A stretch of DNA of 64,000 nucleotides from Anaerolineales bacterium (GTDB lineage Bacteria; Chloroflexota; Anaerolineae; Anaerolineales; Villigracilaceae), in the NCBI GenBank assembly GCA_026928255.1, contig JAIXKJ010000001.1:465943-529942 (forward strand). The letters run 5' to 3'. The position numbers were made by a program, and so were the translations under genes. Each line of letters begins with the position of its first letter. Position 1 is the stretch's first letter. This document shows, piece by piece, positions 34,152 to 43,002 of the stretch. The notes below the pieces were generated by a model. That model worked only from the letters and a program-made list of their open reading frames with translations. It made no database searches and was not told the origin of the DNA.

Positions 34152-34748
34152 ATGAGTTATCACGGACCCAAAGTACGATTGTCCCGCCGATTTGGAATCG
34201 CGTTGACGCCCAAAGCGGCGAAGGTGATGGAACGCCGATCTGCGCCGCCCGGACAACACGGCAAGGCTCGAAAGTCTGAAAGTTCGGACTATAAAAAACA
34301 ATTAGATCAAAAGCAATTGTTGCGCTATCAATATAACATCCGCGAATCGCAACTGCGTCAATATTACGAAAAAGCCCAACACAGACGCGGCAACGGCGCG
34401 GAAAATTTAATTCAACTTCTGGAAACCCGCCTCGACGCGCTGGTCATGCGCGCTGGCTTCGCGCCGACCATCTACGCGGCGCGGCAAATCGTTTCGCATC
34501 AACATATTTTGGTGAACGGCGAAAAAGTCAACGCGCCTTCTTACGGCGTGCAAGTCGGCGACGTTGTTTCGATAAAAGAGAAAAGCCGCAAACTTCCGCT
34601 TTTTCAACAACTTGGAAGAAACGAAGGCGCGGCGTATTTGGAAGTCAACGACAAAGAATATTCCGCTTCGTTGATTCGTCAGCCGCAAATTGCCGACGTG
34701 CCGATTAACTGCGAAGTGAGTCGCGTCATCGAGTTTTACTCGCGTTAA
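34152..34748 (+). CDS. rpsD: 30S ribosomal protein S4
   Basis: S4 is a primary 16S rRNA-binding protein of the small subunit. The start at 34152 (MSYHGPKVRLSRRFGIALTPKA) gives the normal 198-residue protein; the frame extends upstream to 34050 into the terminator. GAGGAG lies 11 bases before the ATG. The S4 RNA-binding domain is LETRLDALVMRAGFAPTIYAARQIVSHQHILVNG. The N-terminus lacks the zinc cysteines of the C+ form. The gene stands alone, away from other ribosomal genes, with terminators on both sides. Confidence 0.96.
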   Translation: MSYHGPKVRLSRRFGIALTPKAAKVMERRSAPPGQHGKARKSESSDYKKQLDQKQLLRYQYNIRESQLRQYYEKAQHRRGNGAENLIQLLETRLDALVMRAGFAPTIYAARQIVSHQHILVNGEKVNAPSYGVQVGDVVSIKEKSRKLPLFQQLGRNEGAAYLEVNDKEYSASLIRQPQIADVPINCEVSRVIEFYSR

Positions 34749-34775
34749 TAATTTCAAAAAAGATTTTCAAAATAA

Positions 34776-34806
34776 AGAGTTTTCAAGCGCGTTGAAAACT
34801 CTTTTC
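34776..34806 (+). terminator. Terminator after rpsD
   Basis: An 11-bp perfect stem (34776-34786 with 34792-34802), loop GCGCG and a TTT tail. Confidence 0.8.
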
Positions 34807-34898
34807 ATGTTAATAACTTTTCAATTTAATCCCGCCATCTAGAAATTCAAGAAGATGCTCGTTATACTGGCGCGGCTATCGCCGCTGGAAATCATCTC

Positions 34899-37319
34899 AT
34901 GCATTGTACCTTTGTTCACTTTCGCAGCCGCCGCGCTGTGTCGCATAAAAAAATAATCGCGTTTGTTCTCGCTTTAATAATCAGCCTGTCCGCTTTTCAT
35001 GTAAACGCCCAAAGCGCGCCCGCGTGGGAATCCGCGCGAGAAATTCGGGACGCGGCGTTTCAGGCGCAGAACGAATTATACGCCGCCGTCCGCGCCGACG
35101 ACCCCAACGTCAATTATCAAAACGCCGTAAATTTGCTTGACGCCGCCGAAGAAATTTATGCGTCCAATTTGCAACCCGCTTTTCCAGCGGACGCGAACGC
35201 GCTCGTTTTAGAAAATTTGACTCGCGCCAAATCTGCCGCGTTGAACGGCGACGCCGTTGCCTTAGCCTTCGCGCGCGGACGCCTCTGGACTGCGCTCTTG
35301 CAGGGCAGCCAAACTCTGACCTTATCCGCGCTGAAAGCGGGAGACGCCGCGTCCGCTGCGGAGTGGCTCAAACTGCGCGAATATCGCTCGGCGACGCGCG
35401 TCAACACGGTGGACGATCCGTCGGCGCAAGCGCTTGCCGACGCGGAACAGAATCAGCGTTCGGCGGAGTCGGCGGCGGAAATTATCGCCAACGACCTGCG
35501 CGACTCCTACTTCTTCCGTCTGCGCGATTCGCTGACTCAAATCGAAGACGCGGCGGATAAAAATTTCCCGACTCGCGTTGCGGAATGGGCGGGGCAGGCG
35601 GCGGGATATTTTTCCATCTTGCGCGACGACATGCGCGAAAAACTTAGCGCGGACGAAACCGCCGCGCTGCAAGATTCGTTTTCGGTGTTGGAAGTTGCGG
35701 CGTTGAATCAAAATTGGGCGGACGTGAAAACGCAAACGAGCGCCGTCCGCGCCGCGTTGACGAATTATCAGCCCGTCAAACTCGCGCCTGACGAAATTTC
35801 CAAACGCGGGCAATTGCTCTACCTCTTCACCAATTTGATTTACGTCGAATATAAAAATGGCGTGCGCGACGGAAAAATTACGGTAGACATCGAGTACCGC
35901 GAAGCCGCGACGTTTCGCAAGCAGGCGGAGACCGTGTTTGAAGAATTGCGCCCGACGATTGCCGCAGCCGACCCCGTCGGCGCGGAGCGGCTGGAAGCGC
36001 TGTTGAGCGAACTCAACACGACGATTCTTAATTACGGCGACCCGAGCGAAGTTAAAAATTTAGTGGACGAAGCGCTGGGGATTGTTCAATCTACGCTTAA
36101 GGTAAGCGCAAATGCGGACGACGCTTCCGCGTCGTTCACAATTTTGGACACGCTGTTAAACGAAATGCTGAATTCCGTCCGCGTTGGAAATTACGCCGAC
36201 GCGGAAAACACGCGCATCGAAGCCTACGCCATTTACGAAAGCGGACCTGAAAAACGGCTGGCGCATCGCGCGCCCGTCCTTTCGCGCGAACTCGAAGGCT
36301 TGTTCTGGGAAGGCACGGAAGGGCAAAAAGGCTTGTCCACCTTAATTGCGGACAAAGCCCCCGCCGAAGAAATTTCCGCGACGACGAATCAACTCAACGT
36401 TAAATTAAAAGAGGCGAACGAATTTCTCTCCGTCGGCATGAGCGGATTTTTAGCCGTCGTCAACAGCATGGTCATCATCTTGCGCGAAGGCTTGGAAGCG
36501 GTTTTGATTCTTGGCGCGATTCTCGGCTATTTGAGCGCCACCCGAAGCCCGAAGAAATTTAGCGCGTGGGTGTATCTCGGCGCGGCGGCGGCAATTGCGT
36601 TAAGTCTGCTGGTCTGGTGGGCGGCGCAAAGCCTCATCACCGTTACTTCCATGCAGCGCGAACTGATCGAAGGCGGCGCAAGTTTGATCGCGGTCGTCGT
36701 TTTGTTTTACGTTACCAATTGGATTTTTGAAAAAGTGTACGTCGCGGATTGGATCGCTTACGTCAAAGAGCAAGTCGGCAAAGCGCTCGGCGCGGGTTCG
36801 GCGCTGGCGTTGGCAGGCTTGGGCTTTACCGTCGTCTTCCGCGAAGGTTTTGAAACCGTGCTGTTTTATCAAGCGCTCGCCTTCGACGCGCCCGCTTCTT
36901 CGATTTGGCTCGGCTTCGCAATCGGCATGGCGATTATTTTTGCCGTCGCTTACGCGATTCTAAAATTAAGCAAACGTCTGCCGCTTAAACCGTTTTTCAC
37001 CGTAACGGGTTTGTTGCTCATGCTGCTCGCCTTCAACATGACGGGCGCGGGCATTCGCGGCTTGCAAGAAGCGGGACTTCTCGCCGCGCACCTGCTGACG
37101 TGGATTCCCGAAAACCTCGTCCTTATGGAACTCTTCGGCGTGTATCCCACGCTCGAAACCACGCTCGCCCAAATTTTATTTTTGTTCTTGTTAATCGCCA
37201 CGTTTAGTTACAGTTTATGGCGCAAGAAAAACGCCCTCGCCTCAACTAGACTCCCTTCTCCCGCTGGGGGAAGGGCTGGGGATGAGGGGAAAATCTCATC
37301 ACACGCCTCAAAGGAGTAA
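34899..37319 (+). CDS. FTR1-family iron permease with large extracytoplasmic N-terminal domain
   Basis: The 806-residue protein starts with a signal-like segment (IIAFVLALIISLSAFHVNAQS), followed by an extracytoplasmic helical region to about residue 510 that resembles imelysin/EfeO-type helices. A C-terminal membrane domain of about seven helices follows. Two FTR1 iron-binding motifs are visible: REGLE at 529-533 and REGFE at 648-652. In known EfeU/FTR1 systems the permease moves ferric iron produced at the outer face. The neighbours (imelysin-like lipoprotein, b-type cytochrome, pentaheme cytochrome c) suggest a redox-linked iron uptake unit. The start codon is the least certain part; no strong ribosome binding site is seen. 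Confidence 0.9.
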   Translation: MHCTFVHFRSRRAVSHKKIIAFVLALIISLSAFHVNAQSAPAWESAREIRDAAFQAQNELYAAVRADDPNVNYQNAVNLLDAAEEIYASNLQPAFPADANALVLENLTRAKSAALNGDAVALAFARGRLWTALLQGSQTLTLSALKAGDAASAAEWLKLREYRSATRVNTVDDPSAQALADAEQNQRSAESAAEIIANDLRDSYFFRLRDSLTQIEDAADKNFPTRVAEWAGQAAGYFSILRDDMREKLSADETAALQDSFSVLEVAALNQNWADVKTQTSAVRAALTNYQPVKLAPDEISKRGQLLYLFTNLIYVEYKNGVRDGKITVDIEYREAATFRKQAETVFEELRPTIAAADPVGAERLEALLSELNTTILNYGDPSEVKNLVDEALGIVQSTLKVSANADDASASFTILDTLLNEMLNSVRVGNYADAENTRIEAYAIYESGPEKRLAHRAPVLSRELEGLFWEGTEGQKGLSTLIADKAPAEEISATTNQLNVKLKEANEFLSVGMSGFLAVVNSMVIILREGLEAVLILGAILGYLSATRSPKKFSAWVYLGAAAAIALSLLVWWAAQSLITVTSMQRELIEGGASLIAVVVLFYVTNWIFEKVYVADWIAYVKEQVGKALGAGSALALAGLGFTVVFREGFETVLFYQALAFDAPASSIWLGFAIGMAIIFAVAYAILKLSKRLPLKPFFTVTGLLLMLLAFNMTGAGIRGLQEAGLLAAHLLTWIPENLVLMELFGVYPTLETTLAQILFLFLLIATFSYSLWRKKNALASTRLPSPAGGRAGDEGKISSHASKE

Positions 37320-37326
37320 AGCACGA

Positions 37327-38517
37327 ATGAAAAAAATCTGGATCTCGTCCCTCGTTGGGATTCTGACCCTGAGTTTGATGTTGACAGCCTGCGCTTCGCC
37401 GCAAACCGCGCCGACAGCGGATTCTGTTTCGACGGAGAACGCCGCCGCCGCCGAAGTAGACCTTAGCGCGGTCAAAGCCTACGCGGTAGAACAAGCCTCG
37501 CTGATGAAAGAATCCGCCGCGGCGTTGCGCGCTGGCGCGGAGAAATATTACGCCGCTATCGCGCAAATCAAAGCCGATCATCCCGACGCGAATCCCTACG
37601 AATATTTGTGGGCGAACAACCCCGACGCGGCGAAAGCCTTGCTGAATCAAATGCGCGCCGATTGGCTCGAAGCGCACACGCATTACGAATTGAACGAAGG
37701 CATCATCGCGGGCGTGCCGACGCTGGCGTTTTTTGACGACTGGCTGGACGCGGGACCTTCCGCCGAAGAAGACCCCGAAGCGCTGGAATGGAAATTAGTT
37801 TTAGCGGACGATACGACGTTGGAAAGCCCTGGCAATTTATTTCACTCGTTGACCGAACCCGCGCTCTACGGCACGGTAGATAAATACGTCGGCTTGCCCG
37901 TGGACTTAAACGGCGACGGAAGCCTCGGCGTGAGCGAAGCCTTGCCCGAAGCCGAAATTTTGCTTGCCGCGACTCAAGCCTTAGACGTCGCCTCCGACCA
38001 AACGCTGGACGCAGTCAAAGCCTGGCAACCGACTCTCGAAGACGCTTTCATGGCGATGGTTACGATGATTCCGACGATGAACGAATATTTTGAACAGTGG
38101 AAATTATCCGCTTTCGTTTCTGGCGGAAATTTTGAAGGGACGAGTTTCATCGCCGCCAGCCGCCTGTTAGACGTAACGGGCATTTTGAGCGGACTCGATT
38201 TGACCTACGACAACATTCGTCCCATTGTCGCCAACGCGGACGCGAGCCTTGATTCGCAAATTGCCGCGGGCTTTTCCGATTTAGTGAAATACGTCAACAA
38301 CTTGTACGACCAAGAAAAAGCGGGAACGATCTTCTCGCCCGAAGAAGCCGATTCTTTCGGCACGGAAGCGCAGAATAAAGCCGCCGCGCTCGCCGCGCTC
38401 GTCGCGCAAGCCGCCGCCAAAGCGAACGTCAAATTAAATCTCGACGCGGAAGGTTGGTCTCCCGACGCGCCGCCCGTCATTATCGTCGTCGCGCCCGACC
38501 CCGCGCCGATTCAATAG
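37327..38517 (+). CDS. Imelysin-like (EfeO/EfeM, M75) lipoprotein
   Basis: The start at 37327 (MKKIWISSLVGILTLSL) gives a lipoprotein signal with lipobox LTAC and a 396-residue product. The mature part is a helical imelysin/EfeO-type domain (ASLMKESAAALRAGAEKYYAAI, then RADWLEAHTHYELNEG with the conserved His and Glu). EfeO-type proteins bind iron or copper outside the membrane and hand it to the FTR1 permease. It lies 8 bp after the FTR1 gene. An EF-hand-like segment DLNGDGSLGVSEA at about 197-209 is an interesting addition that could bind calcium. Confidence 0.83.
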   Translation: MKKIWISSLVGILTLSLMLTACASPQTAPTADSVSTENAAAAEVDLSAVKAYAVEQASLMKESAAALRAGAEKYYAAIAQIKADHPDANPYEYLWANNPDAAKALLNQMRADWLEAHTHYELNEGIIAGVPTLAFFDDWLDAGPSAEEDPEALEWKLVLADDTTLESPGNLFHSLTEPALYGTVDKYVGLPVDLNGDGSLGVSEALPEAEILLAATQALDVASDQTLDAVKAWQPTLEDAFMAMVTMIPTMNEYFEQWKLSAFVSGGNFEGTSFIAASRLLDVTGILSGLDLTYDNIRPIVANADASLDSQIAAGFSDLVKYVNNLYDQEKAGTIFSPEEADSFGTEAQNKAAALAALVAQAAAKANVKLNLDAEGWSPDAPPVIIVVAPDPAPIQ

Positions 38518-38526
38518 GTTCGTTAT

Positions 38527-38606
38527 GTTGTCATTTCGAAGGAGCATAGCGACTGAGAAATCTTGCCTTTTAGGCGCGGCTTCGTTACGCTCGTCGAAAT
38601 GACAAC
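38527..38606. repeat. Palindromic dispersed-repeat element
   Basis: GTTGTCATTTCGA (38527-38539) and TCGAAATGACAAC (38594-38606) are perfect 13-bp inverted ends of an 80-bp non-coding element containing GAGAAATCTT and a GCTTCGTTACGCTC arm. Repeats of this shape are common in bacterial intergenic DNA. It sits between the imelysin gene and the cytochrome gene and could fold into a long mRNA hairpin. Confidence 0.7.
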
Positions 38607-38626
38607 TCTATGCCAATGGTGAATTT

Positions 38627-39187
38627 ATGACTACAACCGTAATTGCAAAACATCAAACTTCTGAAAGAACGTTTGTCCGCGCATCGGCGGCGCAAATCGT
38701 CAAGAGTTACCTTCTGCCGTTTATGGTTTGCTTCGCCGTCGCCCTCGTCAGCGGGTTGTTTTATTATCTCGTGCCGCGCTCGTGGAATTGGTTCGCCTCG
38801 CAAGCCGCGTTGTGGATTCATCTCGTCGCGGGCGTGGTCGCCTTCTTTTTCCTCGTCCCGTATTTGCTTTCGCATTACAAACAGAAAAAAGAATCCCCGC
38901 TCGATTTGATTTTCGTCTGGCGCGCCTTTCGCCGCCGCGAAAACGAATCGAATTGGACGTATCAACAACGGATATACGGTCATATCCTCAATTGGATTAT
39001 GGCGCTTCTCGGTCTCAGCGGGTTGGCGCTCCTCGTCCCCAGCCTGCTCTGGATGAGCGGCTTCGTTTGGATGGCGGGCTATTCCGCGTACCGCGTCGCC
39101 AACGCCGCGCATTTGGGACTCGCGCTTTTGACGCTGGCGTTCATCGGCTTTCACGTCGCCCGCAGAAGGAAACGCAAAACGCATTAA
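38627..39187 (+). CDS. Membrane b-type cytochrome-like protein
   Basis: The 186-residue protein has four predicted membrane helices, each with or near a His in a helix context (LWIHLVAGVVAFFFL, IYGHILNWIMALLG, NAAHLGLALL, FIGFHVARRR). This pattern fits a diheme cytochrome b561/DUF4405-like fold, probably passing electrons across the membrane. The heme assignment is inferred from His placement. It ends 3 bp before the multiheme cytochrome c gene, so both are surely co-translated partners. Confidence 0.72.
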   Translation: MTTTVIAKHQTSERTFVRASAAQIVKSYLLPFMVCFAVALVSGLFYYLVPRSWNWFASQAALWIHLVAGVVAFFFLVPYLLSHYKQKKESPLDLIFVWRAFRRRENESNWTYQQRIYGHILNWIMALLGLSGLALLVPSLLWMSGFVWMAGYSAYRVANAAHLGLALLTLAFIGFHVARRRKRKTH

Positions 39188-39190
39188 CGA

Positions 39191-40714
39191 ATGAGAACCA
39201 AACCGATTCGCTTTTTATTGACGGGGGGGACGCTCGCCTTAATTGCCTTTTTCGCCGCCTTGTTTTTTTTGCCCAAACCGCAAGGCACGGGCTTGACGGT
39301 GAACAAGGACGTGCCTTTCTATTCCATGCCTTGGAACGACAACCCGTTTTTTCCCGGCTTGATTAACACCGCCGACGGAAAAATGCTCGACGGCGCAAAT
39401 GTCCCAAGCGCCGAGTTTTGCGCTCAATGCCACGAAAAAGAATACCGCGAGTGGGCGAGTTCCGTCCATTCGGACACGGGACTTGATTTGCTTTACGACA
39501 CCGCCGCTAACAACAACGAAGTCGCGCATAAAAATCGCAACGGTTTGGAAAAAACGCGCTGGTGCGAATCCTGCCACGAACCCGTCAACTTGTTGCGCGG
39601 CGAAGTTAATCCGCTGGCGGTTGTCGGTCCGAGTCAAGCGGCGAAGGAAGGCACGACTTGCGTCGTCTGCCACACCGCCGTCAAAGCCGATCCGCTGGCG
39701 GGCAACGGCGCGGTTACACTCGACCTTAACAACCTTAACAACTACAACGAAGCGCTGATCATGGCGGCGCCGTCCGAACATGCGCGCAATATGCAATCCA
39801 AAACGCACAATCCGCTGATGGGCAGTTCCGATTTTTGCGGCGCATGTCACACCGAAATTCGCCCCGTTGAAATTAACGGCGGCGACCCGCTGCATTTGCA
39901 AAGCACTTACGAAGAGTGGCAAAAAAGCGAATACGCTGAAAAAAATATTCAATGTCAGGATTGCCACATGCCCCCCGACCCCGCCGCGTTTATCGCCGAG
40001 TTGAACGAAACGGGCAAAACGCCGAAGCGCGTCGTCTCGCATCGTTTCGTCGGCGTGAATTATTTGCTGACCGACCCGACCTTGCCTTCCAACTTGACGA
40101 CGTTCTTGCGCGGCGGACTTCCGCCCGGCGGCATTTCGCTCGACGAATGGAAAGCGGATTTGCTCGAACAACAACGCCTCACGCTCGACCTGATTAAGTC
40201 TGCGGCGACGTTGAGCGTTTCCGCGCCTGCGAGCGTTTCGCCCAACGCGACGGCGAATCTCGACGTAACCATCGTCAACAGCGGGGCGGGGCACAGCCTG
40301 CCGACGGGCGCGCTTGATCAACGTCATATGTGGCTTGAAGTCAAAGCGACCGACGCGACGGGCAAAGTGATTTACGACAACGGCTGGTTTGACGAAAAGA
40401 CAGGCAAGGTTGATCCGAGCGCGGTCATTTATATCAAGGTCCTCGTGGACAAAAACGACGACCCGATTTACGAGCATATTCTCTTTAACGTTAAATCGTA
40501 CTCTTACACCCGCGACCCGATTCCTGCCAACGCCAGCGACACGATCCCTTACGCTATTCCCATTCCCGCTGACGCGCAAGGCACGATCACCGTCCAAACT
40601 ACGCTTTGGTATCGCCTCGCGCTGCAAGAATTTGTAACGTACAGTTTGAAACTGGACATGATTCTTCCGCCCGTGATGATGGCGCAAAATATGATTGAAA
40701 TTCCTGCGAAGTAA
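39191..40714 (+). CDS. Pentaheme c-type cytochrome (cytochrome c554/multiheme family)
   Basis: The 507-residue protein starts with an N-terminal membrane anchor or signal (LLTGGTLALIAFFAALFFLP) and carries five CxxCH heme sites: CAQCH 77-81, CESCH 125-129, CVVCH 157-161, CGACH 216-220 and CQDCH 255-259. A C-terminal beta-sandwich region of about 170 residues (SVSPNATANLDVTIVNSGAG) lacks hemes. It is extracytoplasmic and probably works with the preceding b-type cytochrome. In this operon it could reduce or oxidise iron for the FTR1 permease. An alternative is a nitrogen- or sulfur-oxide reductase. Confidence 0.9.
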   Translation: MRTKPIRFLLTGGTLALIAFFAALFFLPKPQGTGLTVNKDVPFYSMPWNDNPFFPGLINTADGKMLDGANVPSAEFCAQCHEKEYREWASSVHSDTGLDLLYDTAANNNEVAHKNRNGLEKTRWCESCHEPVNLLRGEVNPLAVVGPSQAAKEGTTCVVCHTAVKADPLAGNGAVTLDLNNLNNYNEALIMAAPSEHARNMQSKTHNPLMGSSDFCGACHTEIRPVEINGGDPLHLQSTYEEWQKSEYAEKNIQCQDCHMPPDPAAFIAELNETGKTPKRVVSHRFVGVNYLLTDPTLPSNLTTFLRGGLPPGGISLDEWKADLLEQQRLTLDLIKSAATLSVSAPASVSPNATANLDVTIVNSGAGHSLPTGALDQRHMWLEVKATDATGKVIYDNGWFDEKTGKVDPSAVIYIKVLVDKNDDPIYEHILFNVKSYSYTRDPIPANASDTIPYAIPIPADAQGTITVQTTLWYRLALQEFVTYSLKLDMILPPVMMAQNMIEIPAK

Positions 40715-40718
40715 CGAG

Positions 40719-40754
40719 AGTCAAAAATATCCGCTTGCGCGGATATTTTTGACT
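40719..40754. terminator. Bidirectional terminator between cytochrome c and chitinase genes
   Basis: A perfect 16-bp inverted repeat (40719-40734 with 40739-40754) with A/T-rich outer arms serves the two convergent genes. Confidence 0.9.
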
Positions 40755-40769
40755 GCGTACTTTCTAACT

Positions 40770-42716
40770 TTATTTGACTAAGGTAATCTTTCCAAAGGTG
40801 CGCGGGTCGGCGTAGGTGCGCGTCGGCGAAGTGGAGAGCATGACTTTTTGCCCTTCGCTGACGTTGTCCGTGTCGCTGGGGCTGACGTTCATGCCGAAAC
40901 TCGCGCCTTCTTCAAGTTGAATTCCTTCCAGCACAGATTTGGGGACGAAGATTTCGACGATGTAGCCGTCGTCCGTTTTGACTTGCGCCTGCTGAATGTC
41001 CGTCAGCGGAGAGGCGACTCCCGCGCCGTTCGACCAAGCGAAAGCGGCGGGCGGAACTTTGTCGAAGTCGCCGACAGAAATGCCGATTTGGTAATCGTCG
41101 TTGTTCATGCCCGGTTCGTTGTAATCGCGTTCGAGGTCGGTGTCAAACTGCAACTCGACGTGATCGCCGTGCCAAAGGTCGGTGTCGGCGTTTGTTTGGA
41201 CGTGAATGTCGTCCGTAACTTTGACCGCGAAATACAAACCTTCTTCCGACCAGCCCGCCCAAACCTGCGCGGAAAAATCTTGCGGTCCGTTCCAACTTTT
41301 TGGGTTGAGTTTGTAAACGACGCGCGATTCGTCGTCGAGGACGAAAGTCGGTTCGGCAGACCAGTCGTCTAACTTGCCGTCAATTTTGATTCCGCTGACG
41401 CGGTGCAACTCCGCCTCAAAGGGGCGCGGACTCATCACCTTCGCCGTCGGAGTCGGCATGGGCGGTCCGCCCGCTTGAAGTCCAGTGTGAAGCGCGTCAA
41501 TCAGACTTTCATCGCCCGCGCTTAATTCCCAAATCATCACGCCCGCCAACCCTTGATCTTTGACGTAGCCCGCTTTGGCGGACAGCGATTCTGCGTCGTC
41601 ATAGGAAACGAAGATTTTTGTTTCGGAATTGTAAAGCCAAGGAACTTTGGCGTTGTCATTCCAGCGGCGCGTGTAAGCGGGAAGATAATGCGCGGCGAGG
41701 TCGTTGTAATCGAACGAGCCCGCTTCCCAAGTGCCGTTTGCCGCGCCGCTTGCGGGTTGATACAGCCCGTCGTCGTCGGCGCCGACGTTCGCCCAGCCGC
41801 GCCCGTAGAAGGGAACGCCCAGCACGAGTTTATTGGCGGGGACGCCTGATTTGAGGTAATTGTCCACCGCCGCGTTGACGTTGAGCGACGAATCGCCAGG
41901 GTCGTTGGGCGTGGAAAAAAGCGGCGCGTTGAAGTTGGTTACGTTGTCCCATGTGCCGTGAAAATCGTACGCCATGATATTAATCCAATCCAGCGTTTGG
42001 GCGATTTTATCCAACTCCATATTTTTCATCGTCGCGGGACCAATCGGCGCGGCAATCGTCAGCAGATAATGTTTGCCGTCGGTTTTTCCCAGTTCGTCCA
42101 ATTGAGCGCGAAACTCGGCGAGCAACGCCGTGAAGTTTTCGCGGTCTTCGGCTTTGCCCGGTTCCAATCCGCCGTTGACCGGATATTCCCAATCAACGTC
42201 AATGCCGTCAAACACGCCTTTGTATTTTACGAGGTATAAATCCGCGCAGGATTTGACGAAGGCTTTGCGCGAAGCGTCGTCTTTGGCGGCGTTAGAAAAA
42301 TTGGACGACCAAGTCCAACCGCCGAGAGAAATGAAAATTTGCAAATGCGGATATTTTTGTTTGAGCTGCAAAAGTTGATTGAAGTTGCCGTTGAATGGAT
42401 TCTTGTCCGAGTCGGCTTTGCCGTTGACGCTTTCTTCCGCCGAGTAAACCCGTTCCACGTCTGCGGCGGGGTCGCCCAAAATACATTCGCCGCCGCTGGA
42501 TACGTTCGAAAAAGCGTAGTTGATGTGCGTAATTTTCGCGGCGGGAATGTCCTTGACGAAAGAGCCGCGTCCCGCCGACCAAGACGGGTAGTAACCGATG
42601 ATGTGCTTTCCGCCCGGCACGGGCTGCGCCGCGAAGGTCGTCGCGGCAGGCGCGTTGCAACCGCTTAAAACCAGGGCGAAGGCGAACAAAAACAATAGCG
42701 TTATCTTTCCATACAT
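40770..42716 (-). CDS. GH18 chitinase lipoprotein with C-terminal carbohydrate-binding domain
   Basis: The 648-residue protein has a lipoprotein signal (LLFLFAFALVLSGCNA), a GH18 barrel (residues about 35-410) and a C-terminal CBM9/DOMON-like beta domain (about 435-640, GKLDDWSAEPTFVLDD). The catalytic motif DGIDVDWE at 170-177 has Glu177 as acid. IGYYPSWSAGRGS and SLGGWTWS are further family marks. It hydrolyses chitin or related GlcNAc polymers at the cell surface. The amino-sugar operon at 14.7-22.5 kb could use its products. AAGAGG precedes the ATG. Confidence 0.93.
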   Translation of the reverse strand: MYGKITLLFLFAFALVLSGCNAPAATTFAAQPVPGGKHIIGYYPSWSAGRGSFVKDIPAAKITHINYAFSNVSSGGECILGDPAADVERVYSAEESVNGKADSDKNPFNGNFNQLLQLKQKYPHLQIFISLGGWTWSSNFSNAAKDDASRKAFVKSCADLYLVKYKGVFDGIDVDWEYPVNGGLEPGKAEDRENFTALLAEFRAQLDELGKTDGKHYLLTIAAPIGPATMKNMELDKIAQTLDWINIMAYDFHGTWDNVTNFNAPLFSTPNDPGDSSLNVNAAVDNYLKSGVPANKLVLGVPFYGRGWANVGADDDGLYQPASGAANGTWEAGSFDYNDLAAHYLPAYTRRWNDNAKVPWLYNSETKIFVSYDDAESLSAKAGYVKDQGLAGVMIWELSAGDESLIDALHTGLQAGGPPMPTPTAKVMSPRPFEAELHRVSGIKIDGKLDDWSAEPTFVLDDESRVVYKLNPKSWNGPQDFSAQVWAGWSEEGLYFAVKVTDDIHVQTNADTDLWHGDHVELQFDTDLERDYNEPGMNNDDYQIGISVGDFDKVPPAAFAWSNGAGVASPLTDIQQAQVKTDDGYIVEIFVPKSVLEGIQLEEGASFGMNVSPSDTDNVSEGQKVMLSTSPTRTYADPRTFGKITLVK

Positions 42717-42759
42717 GGATAAAACCTCTTTTCTTTGCGAGTATAGTAACGCTATTATA

Positions 42760-42930
42760 TTACGGTCTTTTGCGCGGGCGCATCCAACGTCCGCCGAACA
42801 GAAGCGAGAGCAAAAGCATGGCTGCCGAAACCCACGAAAAAATTGTGTTGTTCGTCGTTATGCCAATCGCTAAAAAGACGATTCCTAAAATTAATAAATA
42901 CGTCGAAACTCTGCGTTGATTAATTTTCAT
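42760..42930 (-). CDS. Small two-helix membrane protein
   Basis: The 56-residue protein starts at 42930 (MKINQRRVSTYL), 9 bases after AAAGGA; an in-frame ATG 18 bases upstream is less likely. Two hydrophobic helices (YLLILGIVFLAIGI and WVSAAMLLLSLLFG) and a basic C-terminus (MRPRKRP) are visible. No function is known. It lies directly upstream of the chitinase in the same direction. Confidence 0.65.
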   Translation of the reverse strand: MKINQRRVSTYLLILGIVFLAIGITTNNTIFSWVSAAMLLLSLLFGGRWMRPRKRP

Positions 42931-43002
42931 TTGTCGAAATCCTTTCAAATTTGTGGCGGTTATTTTAGCCGATTCTATTTACAATCAAGCGCGGAGGATT
43001 CC

